DNA of 64,000 nucleotides from an uncultured Alphaproteobacteria bacterium (GTDB lineage Bacteria; Pseudomonadota; Alphaproteobacteria; RF32; CAG-239). The stretch covers positions 162,350-226,349 of the forward strand of contig CALXPL010000003.1 of assembly GCA_944390275.1 (NCBI GenBank), written 5' to 3'. The position numbers were made by a program, and so were the translations under genes. Below, piece after piece: positions 1 to 9,310 of this stretch (position 1 is its first letter; each line of letters begins with the position of its first letter). The notes under the pieces are model-generated. The model was not told where the DNA came from. It did not search any database and worked only from the letters and a program-made list of their open reading frames with translations.

Positions 1-555
1 ATTGATATAACTACTGTGGATGAAACCCAATGCGAAAAATTTGATTTAATTCTTGTATCTTATTGTTTGAATGAACTTTACGAACAAACAAGGCTTCAAG
101 TTATTTCTCGTTTGTGGAATATGACGCAGAAAGTTTTGCTCGTTATTGAACCGGGGACATCCGTCGGTTATCAAAATTTAATGCAAATTCGCAATGATTT
201 GATTGATAAAGGTGCCTTTATTGCGGCTCCGTGCCCTCACAATCTTGCTTGTCCTTTAAAGCAAGACGATTGGTGTCATTTTTCGGCACGGCTGAATCGT
301 ACGAAACTGCATAAAAATATTAAAAATGCTTCTATGGGGCGTGAAGATGAAAAGTTTTGTTATATGGCTTTTACTAAGGAAAAAATACTTGCTCCTTGTT
401 CGCGCATTATTCGACCGCCTCGCTTGGAAAAATATGGTCTTATGTTGCAACTTTGTGCAAAAAACGGTTTGAAAAATCTTCTTATTCCTAAAAAAAGCGA
501 TGATTATGCTCAGGCTCGCAAAAAAGAATGGGGAAATGTTTGGAATGATGAGTAA
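1..555 (+). CDS. Rsm22-like small-subunit rRNA methyltransferase, C-terminal part (5' end outside window)
   Basis: The frame is open from the window edge, so the start lies outside; the GTG at 16 is internal. The visible 180 or so residues contain the spaced cysteine motif CPHNLACP followed by DWCHF, typical of the Rsm22 family, whose bacterial and mitochondrial members are associated with the small ribosomal subunit. The family has a Rossmann methyltransferase fold followed by this Cys motif, which is thought to bind a metal or Fe-S cluster. The segment near the edge (FDLILVSYCLNELYE) fits the end of the SAM-binding domain, where family members have an N-E-L pattern. The next gene follows 62 bases downstream on the same strand. 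Family assignment is good; the exact substrate cannot be read from sequence. Confidence 0.8.
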   Translation: MDITTVDETQCEKFDLILVSYCLNELYEQTRLQVISRLWNMTQKVLLVIEPGTSVGYQNLMQIRNDLIDKGAFIAAPCPHNLACPLKQDDWCHFSARLNRTKLHKNIKNASMGREDEKFCYMAFTKEKILAPCSRIIRPPRLEKYGLMLQLCAKNGLKNLLIPKKSDDYAQARKKEWGNVWNDE

Positions 556-617
556 ATATCTTTTGCATCTTTGTTATTTTTTTAGTACCCTTGTGTTGTA
601 TTTTAATGGAGGTGTCT

Positions 618-1655
618 ATGTTTAAAAATCTTGCTCTGCTTTTCTTTTCTTATGAGGGAAGAATCAGTCGCTTAGCTTACCTTGGCGGTTTTTTGTTTTC
701 TAATCTGATTCTTTTCCTTTTGTTTGCTTTTAATTGGAATATCGTTTTCTTTTTTGCGCTTTTCTTATATCTTTATATCCTTTTTGCTTTGGTGCAAAAA
801 AGAGCGCGCGATTGTGGACGGTCGGCAACTCCTTTTGTCAGTATTTTGTTGTTGTCTTTTGTCTTTAGCCAATTGACGTTTGCTTTGAATTGGCAAGGTT
901 ATACATCATTTATGTTATTTCTAAATCTCTTTTTTGCCTTTTGTGGCTTATGTGTTAATTTATTTTTGATTTTTGCTCCGCGCGTCGATAATCCTGATTT
1001 GCTTCAAAAATCATGTTTGTTGAAAAAGCCGTTGCTCTTGGTTTTGGCTTTGTTGTGCTACACGTTTTTCTTGGCTTTTCTTTTGCAAAATCAAACACAG
1101 AATTTTGACGTTTTATCACAAGAAAACGGCGTCGTTTTCCAAAAAAATGATGCTGAACCTGAAGCGACTTTACCGATTCAAAATCAAAATAATTCAATCT
1201 CCTTAGAAAAAAATCAAGATAATATTCTTGCTGTTTGGAGTTTGATTTATCGTCATCAAAAAGTTTATGAAACGGTATGCCTTGGTTATGGTTATACGAT
1301 GACATCTTATCCTCAGAAGTTTTCCGAGAAATTTAAAGATGGAATTGCCGCTACGCAAGCAGCTTTTGATGAACTTAATCTCGGGGTATCTCTTGAGGAA
1401 TATTTCAAACCTTTTGCTGCTGATTTTGCTCAAGAATCGGTTAAAAATGAGTTGAATAATTTACGGAAATCTTTGATTGTAAAAAATCATGCTCAACAAA
1501 TGAATGTTAATCCTGAAACTTTATCTTGGAATGAAGCATGGGATAATGAGTTAACTATGTCTGATGCTTGTCGTTCTTTTGATGAAAATGCCGATGAATG
1601 GCTCCAAAAATTGCCTCCGGCCTATGATATTATTAATTCTTTTGTGATGAATTAA
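618..1655 (+). CDS. DUF805 family membrane protein with extra C-terminal domain
   Basis: The N-terminus (FFSYEGRISRLAYLGG) has the glycine-arginine signature of DUF805 membrane proteins, followed by four or so hydrophobic segments within the first 160 residues. After the last segment comes a soluble domain of about 180 residues rich in charged residues that I do not recognise. I chose the ATG at 618 because a clear GGAGG lies six bases upstream; a TTG at 591 and an ATG at 606 are also in frame. The function of DUF805 proteins is unknown. A strong bidirectional terminator follows immediately. Confidence 0.75.
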   Translation: MFKNLALLFFSYEGRISRLAYLGGFLFSNLILFLLFAFNWNIVFFFALFLYLYILFALVQKRARDCGRSATPFVSILLLSFVFSQLTFALNWQGYTSFMLFLNLFFAFCGLCVNLFLIFAPRVDNPDLLQKSCLLKKPLLLVLALLCYTFFLAFLLQNQTQNFDVLSQENGVVFQKNDAEPEATLPIQNQNNSISLEKNQDNILAVWSLIYRHQKVYETVCLGYGYTMTSYPQKFSEKFKDGIAATQAAFDELNLGVSLEEYFKPFAADFAQESVKNELNNLRKSLIVKNHAQQMNVNPETLSWNEAWDNELTMSDACRSFDENADEWLQKLPPAYDIINSFVMN

Positions 1656-1664
1656 TTGTAAAAT

Positions 1665-1709
1665 AAAACTCCGTAAGTCATTCTTATTTCATAATTTACG
1701 GAGTTTTTT
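1665..1709. terminator. Bidirectional intrinsic terminator
   Basis: A 12-bp inverted repeat (AAAACTCCGTAA and its complement) has an A-run on the left and a T-run on the right. It sits between two convergent genes and can terminate both. Confidence 0.85.
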
Positions 1710-1723
1710 ATTTCTGTTGTTTT

Positions 1724-3763
1724 TTAACGTTCTTGCGAATTTTGGATTATTTGCTGTTGTTGTTGCTGTGGGGTGGAATTGTCTAAACCGCTGAATTTCA
1801 TACTGCGGTTAATGCGGGCAAAATACATTTTTTTGATGCCTTTTTGTTCCAGTTCTCCGGCAATTCTATCCATTTTTGCATTTGCGTTGTCAATTTCATC
1901 TTTGACTGTATCATCTTTTTCTTTTGCCGATGTATAGCGTTGTGTTTCGCGAGCTAAGTCTTCGGCGGCTTGTTTTTGTTGTAATGGTAATACCGCTTCA
2001 AACATTAAACCTAAATCATTCTTATTTAATTTATTCATCGGTTGGTCGGAAGGTAGCGGTTTGCCGCTTTCGGCAAATTTGGCTTGAATGGCTTGAATTT
2101 CTTCTGCCGTGAACAGATTATTTTGCGGGTTTAAAACCTCGGCAAGGGTGATTGATCCGGGGTCGTCTCTTTCCATGCCGCCTCTGTATGCTTCAAAAAT
2201 TTTCTCCATGGTATTAACCGCTCCGATGGCATTTTCAGCTTTGCGGCTGCGTTTTTCTCTTTCGATAATACCCTTAAAGACATCATCATAGGCGGTCTTA
2301 AATGGGTTAAATTTGAAATCCCCTTCCAATTCTTTGATGTATCCGGCTGAACGGTCATCTTCAAAAGATTTGCCGCTGTTGCGTATGTTTTTGCGCATTT
2401 GCTTTGCTAAACGCCATTTATAAGTTTGTAGTTCACTGTCCGAAAGTTTTTTAGCGGCTTCGGCTATCATTTCTTGCGCATGTTTTTCATTAATTCCTAT
2501 GCCGACAGGAACAATACCTAAGCGAGCACAACGCGTTCTAAATGTTCCGGCATCATCATCGCTCATATCATTAAATTTGATATGGGTTGCTCCGCGGTCT
2601 TTGTGTAAAGTGATTAATTTATCGGCAAGTGCGTTGCCTATCGGTTTGCCGTTAGGCATGGAATAACCAAGTTCTATTTTGCCGTTTTCTTTTTCTTTTG
2701 CCCAGATGACAAATTGGTTCTTTACGGCAACAGTTCCGTCTTTGCCTCGTTTGCCATCGTTATCATAGTTATCGGGATTTTGGGTATCATAAACGTACCA
2801 TTTGTCATAACCGCCTTGTTTTACATGGAAATAGCTTAACCCTCCGATTTTTCCCATATTGCGTTGTAATATGTCAAATTCAACTTTATGTTTGAATTCT
2901 TTATAATCATATGCATATTGCGGGGCGGGGGCTGCTTGGGGGAGTTGAGCCGTTGAAGCCGGTGCAAATTCGGGATTGATTCCGGGGATGATGGGGGCTT
3001 CTGAATTTCCTGCGGTGTTTTGCGCATTGTTGGGTGCTTGATTCGAGTTCGATTGCTCCGCTTCACCGTTTGCGCTTGCTTCGTTGCCGCCGCTCATAAA
3101 TACCGGTTGACCGTCTCGTGTATAGTTCTCGTCATCTTGATGATTTCTTTCATCTATGGCGGTTTGCATATTATCTTTGAGTTGCTTATCCAGTTCGTCA
3201 GGAAGCTGAATGTTTTTTATACCCATTTTATCAAGTATTTCTAACATTTCTTTGAGTTGATCATTGCTGACGTTAACGTTATCTAGCGTAATGCGGCCGT
3301 CATGAATGGAAAAACTGAAAGGGCTCGGACGCATGACATCAAGAACAAGTTGCAATTTCCCGTTTTCATCGGTGGAAATTTTAGCTTCTTTTATGCTGTC
3401 ATCTTTGGCGATAGAATCTTTGGCATTGTAGAGATTGGTGTAACTTGTTGCATCTTTGTTGTAGATGTTAATTTGCTCATTTATTACAGCTAACTTGTGT
3501 TTTACGGCAAGTTTTTTTTTGGAGCTAATATTGTAAGTTTGTGTGAGCTTTCTTTTTTCTTCATTTGAAGAGGTTGATTGAATTTGATTGGCAATGTTTT
3601 GGCATTCGACTTCAAGTTTGGCAAATTCGTCTTCTAAGGCTTTGCGTTCGCGGTTGAGGTTCCTTAAAACATCGGCGTTGGTTAAATCTGATGAAAGACG
3701 ATTGCTATCATTGAGATTGTTAAAATCCGTAAAAGTAAAAGTTCTGTTTTTGTCGTCTGCCAT
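1724..3763 (-). CDS. Unrecognised 679-residue cytoplasmic protein, coiled-coil and Q/N-rich
   Basis: I do not recognise a family. The protein has no signal peptide or membrane segment. Residues about 35-110 are strongly helical and coiled-coil-like. A small motif occurs at least three times: a helix ending in a glycine, then a short hydrophobic strand (MGIKNIQLPDEL, RGATHIKFNDM, KGIKKMYFARIN). A low-complexity segment rich in Asn, Gln, Ala and Pro lies around residues 200-290, and the C-terminus is Gln-rich (six consecutive Gln). The start is supported by AAAGGA about eight bases before the ATG. It is monocistronic, ending at a bidirectional terminator. The repeated strand motif slightly resembles helper modules of large polyvalent phage or conjugation proteins, but this is only an impression. 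Confidence 0.7.
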   Translation of the reverse strand: MADDKNRTFTFTDFNNLNDSNRLSSDLTNADVLRNLNRERKALEDEFAKLEVECQNIANQIQSTSSNEEKRKLTQTYNISSKKKLAVKHKLAVINEQINIYNKDATSYTNLYNAKDSIAKDDSIKEAKISTDENGKLQLVLDVMRPSPFSFSIHDGRITLDNVNVSNDQLKEMLEILDKMGIKNIQLPDELDKQLKDNMQTAIDERNHQDDENYTRDGQPVFMSGGNEASANGEAEQSNSNQAPNNAQNTAGNSEAPIIPGINPEFAPASTAQLPQAAPAPQYAYDYKEFKHKVEFDILQRNMGKIGGLSYFHVKQGGYDKWYVYDTQNPDNYDNDGKRGKDGTVAVKNQFVIWAKEKENGKIELGYSMPNGKPIGNALADKLITLHKDRGATHIKFNDMSDDDAGTFRTRCARLGIVPVGIGINEKHAQEMIAEAAKKLSDSELQTYKWRLAKQMRKNIRNSGKSFEDDRSAGYIKELEGDFKFNPFKTAYDDVFKGIIEREKRSRKAENAIGAVNTMEKIFEAYRGGMERDDPGSITLAEVLNPQNNLFTAEEIQAIQAKFAESGKPLPSDQPMNKLNKNDLGLMFEAVLPLQQKQAAEDLARETQRYTSAKEKDDTVKDEIDNANAKMDRIAGELEQKGIKKMYFARINRSMKFSGLDNSTPQQQQQQIIQNSQER

Positions 3764-3915
3764 AATTCAATCCTTTGTAAAACTCTTTAATTTATAGATA
3801 TAATACCTCAATTTTTTTATAAAAACAATAACTTTTTGTCAAAAATGTCAAAATTAACATTAGTGTAGCAAATTATAAATGAAATTTACTAAATAAATAT
3901 AAATACTTTGTCGAT

Positions 3916-4260
3916 TTTCTCCTTTATTAACAAAATTAGTATTTACATGTTGCAACAAATATGATAGAGTAGAGTCGTGATGATAAGTAGGGAGGATGTT
4001 ATGATGAGTATGTCGAAAACACTATTGCTGTCCACGGTTGCTCTGACTGTCGGCAGTTGCTTTTCCTATTCAGCTTTTGCCTCTGTGCAAGGCTTTTCAA
4101 ATATCCTAAAGTCTGGTATTCCCGCTCACACACCTATCACACCACAATACCACACTCGAGAAATACCAAACTTATCATCACGAATTTTTGATGAAATTTC
4201 AAACACAGGAAGACAAGTCGTTTCGGTATGTTTTATAACCGATGCGGGAAATTGCTCGGG
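3916..4260 (+). repeat. Inverted 345-bp cassette, left copy (promoter, leader and 5' end of a Cys-rich gene)
   Basis: This stretch recurs in reverse orientation at 18067-18413 with only scattered mismatches. It covers about 85 bases upstream of the start codon, the Shine-Dalgarno, the signal peptide and the conserved N-terminal domain of the gene, ending at the codons for NCSG. Identity is higher in the upstream and signal region than paralogy alone would suggest, and the two genes diverge abruptly just after. Confidence 0.9.
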
Positions 4261-5458
4261 GGATAAATTCGGTAATATTGAAAGTCCGACCGGAGGAGGA
4301 AGCGGTGGCGGAACGCCGAATGGAAACGGCGGAGATACATCTAGTGGAAATAGTGGGGAAAACGCTAATGATAATATTCCCGAATATGATACCATACCCG
4401 AACAATGTCGTAATGCCGGTTATACGATAACCTCCTGTCCGGCGGGTGCTCATCTTGAAAATCCCTGTCCTTCCGATAATTTTTATTATCAACGTTGTGA
4501 TTGCAATGCAAATTTAACACAGGTTTGTACCAAACCTTATTATGGTGTTGGTGTATCTTGCGGTGGTAAGTATGCTTCTTGTCAACGCGACGATGATAAA
4601 GCGTGTCGCGGAGATGGATATTCTCAAACGTCTGTTTGTTCTTCCGTTCAAACTCCGAATAAAGTTTGCCCTTATAATTCTTCATATCATGACAAATGTG
4701 TTTGTAAAAGCACTCTGGTTCGTTGTACATCTCCTCAAAGCGGTGTCGGCGAAAGTTGTGATGGAAAATATGCTTCCTGTAAGTGTCCTGATAATTTTAA
4801 ACCTTGTGATTGCGGCGGAGCCGTGGGCGCAACGTCTTGTACCATCAACGGTAAAACAACTTATTCAAGTTGCAAATCTTGTTGCGAAACATCTTGTCCG
4901 AGTGGTTATTCCTATTCTATAATTCCTGAGGGATATGTACAAGATGGAGACGCTTGTAACCATTGCTCTCTTGGGTTGCGTTATAAAATTAAACCTAATC
5001 CTTGTACCGGTTTTCAAAAATGTCAATATGGTCCGACAAGCGATGCTCAATCTTGTTTGTCGGCTTCTACAAAACTTTACGATAAATGCCGACCTTGTGA
5101 TAACTCCTGTCCAACAGGTACAACTGAATCTAATCCGGGAGGATGTGGTGGTTCAACAACAAATGAATGTGGAACAAAAACTTGTTATTATCCTTATCAA
5201 GAGTGTTGTACTTGGATAACGTATTGTGCCTCTTACTCATCCTATTCTTGTTGGTGCCGCGAAAATAGTGCAACAAGTTATACAATGTTTGCAACGGAAT
5301 ACTATTATAGCTGTGATAGAGATGGTTCTTGCTGGCTTCATCATACTCAAGATTTTTCACAGGGACTTTATAGTTCTTCATCAAGTTGTCAATCTGCAGC
5401 TTCCTCATCTTGCCCTCCAGGAAGGAGTTGTAATTTTGAACATAGGGAATGTATTTAA
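4001..5458 (+). CDS. Secreted Cys-rich modular protein (paralogue of the gene at 16413-18326)
   Basis: A signal peptide (MSKTLLLSTVALTVGSC, then cleavage near AFA) precedes a conserved domain of about 75 residues, a glycine/serine/asparagine-rich linker (residues about 95-125) and some 340 residues with many regularly spaced cysteines. The repeated module reads C-x-SP-x-GVG-x-SC-x-GKYASC. A second module (GY..C..C....YKI-PNPC-G...CLS..YD.C) is shared with the paralogue. I place the start at the ATG at 4001 because GGGAGG ends five bases upstream; a GTG at 3977 is in frame but lacks a site. Disulfide-stabilised cell-surface or envelope protein is the likely role; no known family was recognised. 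Confidence 0.8.
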   Translation: MMSMSKTLLLSTVALTVGSCFSYSAFASVQGFSNILKSGIPAHTPITPQYHTREIPNLSSRIFDEISNTGRQVVSVCFITDAGNCSGDKFGNIESPTGGGSGGGTPNGNGGDTSSGNSGENANDNIPEYDTIPEQCRNAGYTITSCPAGAHLENPCPSDNFYYQRCDCNANLTQVCTKPYYGVGVSCGGKYASCQRDDDKACRGDGYSQTSVCSSVQTPNKVCPYNSSYHDKCVCKSTLVRCTSPQSGVGESCDGKYASCKCPDNFKPCDCGGAVGATSCTINGKTTYSSCKSCCETSCPSGYSYSIIPEGYVQDGDACNHCSLGLRYKIKPNPCTGFQKCQYGPTSDAQSCLSASTKLYDKCRPCDNSCPTGTTESNPGGCGGSTTNECGTKTCYYPYQECCTWITYCASYSSYSCWCRENSATSYTMFATEYYYSCDRDGSCWLHHTQDFSQGLYSSSSSCQSAASSSCPPGRSCNFEHRECI

Positions 5459-5506
5459 TATTGTTCATCTTTAATCTATGAAAAATTATGTTAATTCCTT
5501 AAAGAA

Positions 5507-5537
5507 AACCCCGTTTTAGTAAAACTAAAACGGGGGT
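5507..5537 (-). terminator. Terminator of pgk
   Basis: The stem CCCCGTTTTAG pairs with CTAAAACGGGG around a short A-rich loop. On the minus strand it is followed by a T-rich tract, so it mainly serves pgk. It may also stop the convergent Cys-rich gene. Confidence 0.8.
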
Positions 5538-5553
5538 TGAATCTACAGTTTTG

Positions 5554-6765
5554 TTATTTTTTCAAAACAACAACTCCGGGGAGTTCTTTCCCTTCCATCC
5601 ATTCAAGGAAAGCTCCTCCGGCTGTTGAAATGTAGGAAAATTTATTTTCAACACCGGCATTAGCCAAAGCGGAAACCGTATCGCCGCCACCGGCAACCGT
5701 GGTGAGCTTACCTTCTTCGGTTAATTTTGCGGCATATTGAGCAACTTTGTTGGTGGCATTATCAAAAGGTTTCATTTCAAAAACGCCAAGAGGACCGTTC
5801 CAAACCAATGTTTTGCATTCAGCGATTTTGGCATTAATGGCTTCAATTGATTTTTCTCCGACGTCTAACAAAGACCATCCTTCTGCCGGAATGTCAGAAA
5901 GTTCTACCGTTTTATGTTCAGCCATTGGCTTAAATTCTTTAGAAACGACAACATCTTTCGGCAAGATGATTTCGCAGTTGTTGGCTTTGGCTGTGGTCAT
6001 AATTTCTTTTGCGGTATCCAGCATGTCCATTTGAACCAAAGAGTTGTTTTCATTGATGGTATCAATGCCGTTTGCTTTCATAAATGTATGAGCCATACCG
6101 CCGGAAATGACTAATTTATCAACTTTTTTTACCAAATTGTTTAACAAGTCGAGTTTTGTTGAAACTTTTGAACCGCCGACAATAGCAATTAACGGACGTT
6201 GCGGAGCGTTTAAGCCTTTTGTCAAAGCATTAACTTCTTCTTCCATCAACAAGCCCATTGCTGCCGGACGTAATTTGGCTGCGGCTACCATAGAGGCATG
6301 AGCGCGGTGTGCCGTTGAGAAGGCATCAGATACATAAACATCAACCGGTGCTACCAATTCTTTGGCAAAGTTTTCATCGCCTTTTTTCTCTTCATTATAA
6401 AAACGGAGATTTTCAAGCAACAAAATTTCATCTTGGCTCATGTTCTTAACGGCATTAACAACTTTTTCACCAATGCAGTCATCAACAAAAACAACATGTT
6501 TGCCAAGTGCTTTTTCTAAATCTTTAACGATGTGGCTTAAAGAGTTTTTCATATCCCCTTTGCCTTCAGGACGGCCAAAGTGAGAGACAACAACAACTTT
6601 GGCACCTTGTGCCATTAAGGTTTTGATGGTTGGAACCGTGCGTACGATACGTGCGTCATTGGTTACATTAAAATTTTCATCCATAGGGACATTGAGGTCA
6701 GCACGTAACATAACGACTTTGCCGCTCAAATTGCCTAAATCTTTAATTGTTTTATATTCTGTCAT
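5554..6765 (-). CDS. pgk: Phosphoglycerate kinase
   Basis: This enzyme transfers phosphate between 1,3-bisphosphoglycerate and ADP in glycolysis. The 403-residue length is normal for bacterial Pgk. The substrate-binding motif RADLNVP lies near residues 21-27, SHFGRP follows around residue 62, and the nucleotide-binding C-terminal half has NGPLGVFE and a GGGDT glycine loop. It lies directly downstream of gap on the same strand, a common arrangement, with an intrinsic terminator in the 64-base gap that probably tunes the ratio of the two products. Confidence 0.97.
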   Translation of the reverse strand: MTEYKTIKDLGNLSGKVVMLRADLNVPMDENFNVTNDARIVRTVPTIKTLMAQGAKVVVVSHFGRPEGKGDMKNSLSHIVKDLEKALGKHVVFVDDCIGEKVVNAVKNMSQDEILLLENLRFYNEEKKGDENFAKELVAPVDVYVSDAFSTAHRAHASMVAAAKLRPAAMGLLMEEEVNALTKGLNAPQRPLIAIVGGSKVSTKLDLLNNLVKKVDKLVISGGMAHTFMKANGIDTINENNSLVQMDMLDTAKEIMTTAKANNCEIILPKDVVVSKEFKPMAEHKTVELSDIPAEGWSLLDVGEKSIEAINAKIAECKTLVWNGPLGVFEMKPFDNATNKVAQYAAKLTEEGKLTTVAGGGDTVSALANAGVENKFSYISTAGGAFLEWMEGKELPGVVVLKK

Positions 6766-6779
6766 TAATTTTCACCTTA

Positions 6780-6818
6780 CGATAAAAAACATTACCCCCT
6801 TGAAAGACAAGGGGGTAA
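6780..6818 (-). terminator. Intergenic terminator between gap and pgk
   Basis: A perfect 11-bp stem (TTACCCCCTTG and its complement, five-base loop) is followed on the minus strand by a run of six T. It should end or attenuate gap transcripts before pgk. Confidence 0.85.
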
Positions 6819-6829
6819 ACGTAAAATCA

Positions 6830-7846
6830 TTATGCTTTATAAGCCTTAGCCATTGCAACGGCTGTGTCAGACATCTTGTTAGAGAAGCCCCATTCGTTAT
6901 CATACCAAGATACGATACGAACGAATTTACCGTCGATAACTTTTGTTTGACCGGCATCAAAGATTGATGTGTGTGGGTCTGTTACGAAGTCTTGAGAAAC
7001 CAAAGGTTCATCATTGTATTCAAGAATACCTTTGAGTTCGCCTTCAGCAGCGGCTTTCATAGCAGCATTAATTTCTTCAGCTGTAACCGGACGAACAGCA
7101 TCAAATGTTAAGTCAACCAAAGAAACATCCGGTGTCGGAACACGTACGGCAGAACCATCGAGTTTACCAGCGAGTTCCGGAAGAACCAAACCAACGGCTT
7201 TAGCCGCACCGGTAGAAGTCGGGATCATGTTCAAAGCAGCAGCACGTCCACGATACGGATCTTTCGGGTGAACGATATCCAAAGTTCTTTGGTCACCTGT
7301 GTAAGAGTGAATTGTTGTCATATAACCTTTTTCGATACCGCAAAGTTTTTGTAAAACCATAGCAACCGGAGACAAGCAGTTTGTTGTGCATGAAGCATTA
7401 GAAACAACGCGTTCCGAACCATCCAATGTTTTGTGGTTAACACCATAAACGATGGTTTTGTCAGCACCTTTTGCCGGAGCGGAAATCAAAACTTGTTTTG
7501 CGCCAGCTTCCAAGTGAACAGAGGCTTTTTCTTTATCTGCGAAAATACCAGTGCATTCCATAACAACATCAATATTTAATTCTTTCCAAGGAAGATTCTT
7601 GGGATCTTTTTCAGCAAATACTTTAATTTTATGACCGTTAACCGTAATTGAATTTTCATCAGCACTTACTTCGCCTTTAAAACGACCGTGAACCGAATCA
7701 TACTTCAATAAACGAGCATTATCAGAAGGTTTACCCAAATCGTTAATTGCAACGAGTTCAATATCTGTACGACCACTTTCAACCATTGCGCGGTGAGTTA
7801 AGCGACCGATACGGCCATAACCATTAATAGCTACGCGAACTACCAT
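6830..7846 (-). CDS. gap: Glyceraldehyde-3-phosphate dehydrogenase, type I
   Basis: This is the NAD-dependent oxidative phosphorylation step of glycolysis. The N-terminal dinucleotide fold begins with INGYGRIGR (residues 7-15), and the catalytic cysteine is Cys153 in SNASCTTNCLSP. The acidic residue in the AINDL segment favours NAD over NADP. At 338 residues the length is standard. AAAGGA precedes the start codon. It is first in a gap-pgk pair, with a plausible sigma-70 promoter about 65-90 bases upstream. Confidence 0.97.
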   Translation of the reverse strand: MVVRVAINGYGRIGRLTHRAMVESGRTDIELVAINDLGKPSDNARLLKYDSVHGRFKGEVSADENSITVNGHKIKVFAEKDPKNLPWKELNIDVVMECTGIFADKEKASVHLEAGAKQVLISAPAKGADKTIVYGVNHKTLDGSERVVSNASCTTNCLSPVAMVLQKLCGIEKGYMTTIHSYTGDQRTLDIVHPKDPYRGRAAALNMIPTSTGAAKAVGLVLPELAGKLDGSAVRVPTPDVSLVDLTFDAVRPVTAEEINAAMKAAAEGELKGILEYNDEPLVSQDFVTDPHTSIFDAGQTKVIDGKFVRIVSWYDNEWGFSNKMSDTAVAMAKAYKA

Positions 7847-7910
7847 ATTTTTATATCCTTTATAAAGTATTATGCAGACAGCCCTGCACCAGCATTTTTT
7901 ATCCGTGCCT

Positions 7911-7938
7911 AATGTATCACGAAAACATTTTTTTTCAA
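7911..7938 (-). promoter_or_regulatory. Candidate gap promoter
   Basis: On the minus strand TTGAAA and TACATT are separated by 16 bases, and the -10 element lies about 65 bases before the gap start codon. The leader contains a small hairpin (GCAG..CTGC). Read by eye only. Confidence 0.4.
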
Positions 7939-8018
7939 GTATATTTTTTTAACTTAACCACAAATCCGCCATTGGTGGTGAAAAAAAGTCTCATGGAGAT
8001 TTGTTCTAAAAGATAAAG

Positions 8019-8567
8019 TTATTGAGGGTGATATTGTGCAAAAATAAAGCGGGCAATACCGTAGGTACGCTCATCTATTAATATGAATTTTGAGGGGAGG
8101 GTGAATGCTTCATTTTTTTCTAATTCTATAAGACACAGACATTCGGGAGAAAGCCAATTCTTATTTGCGGCTTCATGAAGTGCCGGTTCGCTCAGCCCTT
8201 TCGCATAAGGGGCATCCATAAATAAAAGATTATAATTTTTTTGTGCTTGGGGCAGGTGCAAGGCATCGCTTTTAATTAAGCGAATTTTTTCTTGTTCTTT
8301 GGGAAACAGAAGAAGGTTTTTTTTGGCGTTTTCGGTATTAATGTCAATCAGGCAGGCTTCTTTTATGCCTCGTGAGATGGCTTCTAAAGAAAAGGCTCCC
8401 GTGCCGGCAAAAAGTTCGAGAAGACTGAGATTATCCCATGCGTTGTTGATTTTGCTGCCCAGAATATTAAATATTGACTCGCGTGCACGATCCGCGGTGG
8501 GACGAACTCCCTCCGTGCTTGGTGAACAAAGTTTTTTGCCTCGATATTGGCCGGCAATAATTCTCAT
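8019..8567 (-). CDS. rsmD: 16S rRNA (guanine966-N2)-methyltransferase RsmD
   Basis: RsmD methylates G966 of 16S rRNA. The N-terminus MRIIAGQYRGKKL and the RPTADRARESIFNIL motif are diagnostic, followed by the SAM-binding segment LELFAGTGAFSLEA. The catalytic motif usually written DPPY is DAPY here, a tolerated variant in N2-guanine methyltransferases. Length 182 residues is typical. Its ATG overlaps the stop of the upstream pseudouridine synthase gene in a TAATG, suggesting translational coupling of two rRNA-modification genes. Confidence 0.93.
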   Translation of the reverse strand: MRIIAGQYRGKKLCSPSTEGVRPTADRARESIFNILGSKINNAWDNLSLLELFAGTGAFSLEAISRGIKEACLIDINTENAKKNLLLFPKEQEKIRLIKSDALHLPQAQKNYNLLFMDAPYAKGLSEPALHEAANKNWLSPECLCLIELEKNEAFTLPSKFILIDERTYGIARFIFAQYHPQ

Positions 8568-9283
8568 TAGATTTTGCTTCCTAATTGTTCTTTTAAAACT
8601 TTTTGCGGAATTTCACGAACTTCGCCTTTTTTCAGGCTTCCCAGCTGAAACGGTCCGTAAGATAAACGAATTAAACGCGCAACATCCAGACCGATAAATT
8701 TCATGACTTTGCGGATTTCACGATTTTTCCCTTCCTGCAAAGTTACGGATAACCACGCGTTGGTGCCTTGCTCACTCTCAATTTCTACTTTAATCGAACC
8801 ATAGCGGATACCGTCAATTTCAATGCCTTGTTCAAGTGAGCTTAATTTGTTTTTATCCAGTTTTCCGTGCACCTTAACTTTATAACGACGGCTCCAACCG
8901 TTTGAGGGAAGTTCCAGTTTGCGCGATAATTCACCGCTGTTGGTTAAAAGAAGTAAACCTTCGGAATTTAAATCCAAACGGCCGATAGAAATAACACGAG
9001 GTAAGCCGGCAGGCAGATTGTCAAAAACCGTCGGGCGGTCATGTTCGTCTTTATGGGTCGTTACCAAACCGCTGGGTTTGTAATAAATCCACATACGTGT
9101 TTGTTCTTGTGCCGGAAGTTTTTCTCCGTCAATAAGGATTTTTTCGTTGCCTTCAACATTAAAGGCCGGAGATTCAATTACCTCTCCGTTGACTGTTACT
9201 CTTTGTTGTAAAATCAATTCTTCGGCTTGACGGCGGGAACATACTCCCGAACGTGCGATGAATTTTGCTATCCTTTCTGACAT
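8567..9283 (-). CDS. rluB: RsuA/RluB-family pseudouridine synthase
   Basis: The protein begins with an S4 RNA-binding domain (MSERIAKFIARSGVCSRRQAEELI region) and continues with the RsuA/RluB catalytic domain, where GRLDLNSEGLLLLTNSG carries the catalytic aspartate. The start at 9283 is supported by GGGAAG upstream; the frame continues further 5' but without family similarity. RluB modifies U2605 of 23S rRNA in E. coli; RluB rather than RsuA is my best guess from the RKV and REI pattern near the C-terminus. It forms a two-gene unit with rsmD. Confidence 0.88.
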   Translation of the reverse strand: MSERIAKFIARSGVCSRRQAEELILQQRVTVNGEVIESPAFNVEGNEKILIDGEKLPAQEQTRMWIYYKPSGLVTTHKDEHDRPTVFDNLPAGLPRVISIGRLDLNSEGLLLLTNSGELSRKLELPSNGWSRRYKVKVHGKLDKNKLSSLEQGIEIDGIRYGSIKVEIESEQGTNAWLSVTLQEGKNREIRKVMKFIGLDVARLIRLSYGPFQLGSLKKGEVREIPQKVLKEQLGSKI

Positions 9284-9310
9284 TTTTTGACTTCCCTTGC
9301 GTGTTTTTTT

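Noticed and set aside
4126..5468. Several long minus-strand open frames across the Cys-rich gene
   Set aside because: They are shadows of the plus-strand gene, which has a signal peptide, Shine-Dalgarno and conserved motifs.
7940..8018. Hairpin CCGCC..GGTGG near the end of rsmD as a terminator
   Set aside because: The stem is short and on the rsmD strand the T-run lies before, not after, it.
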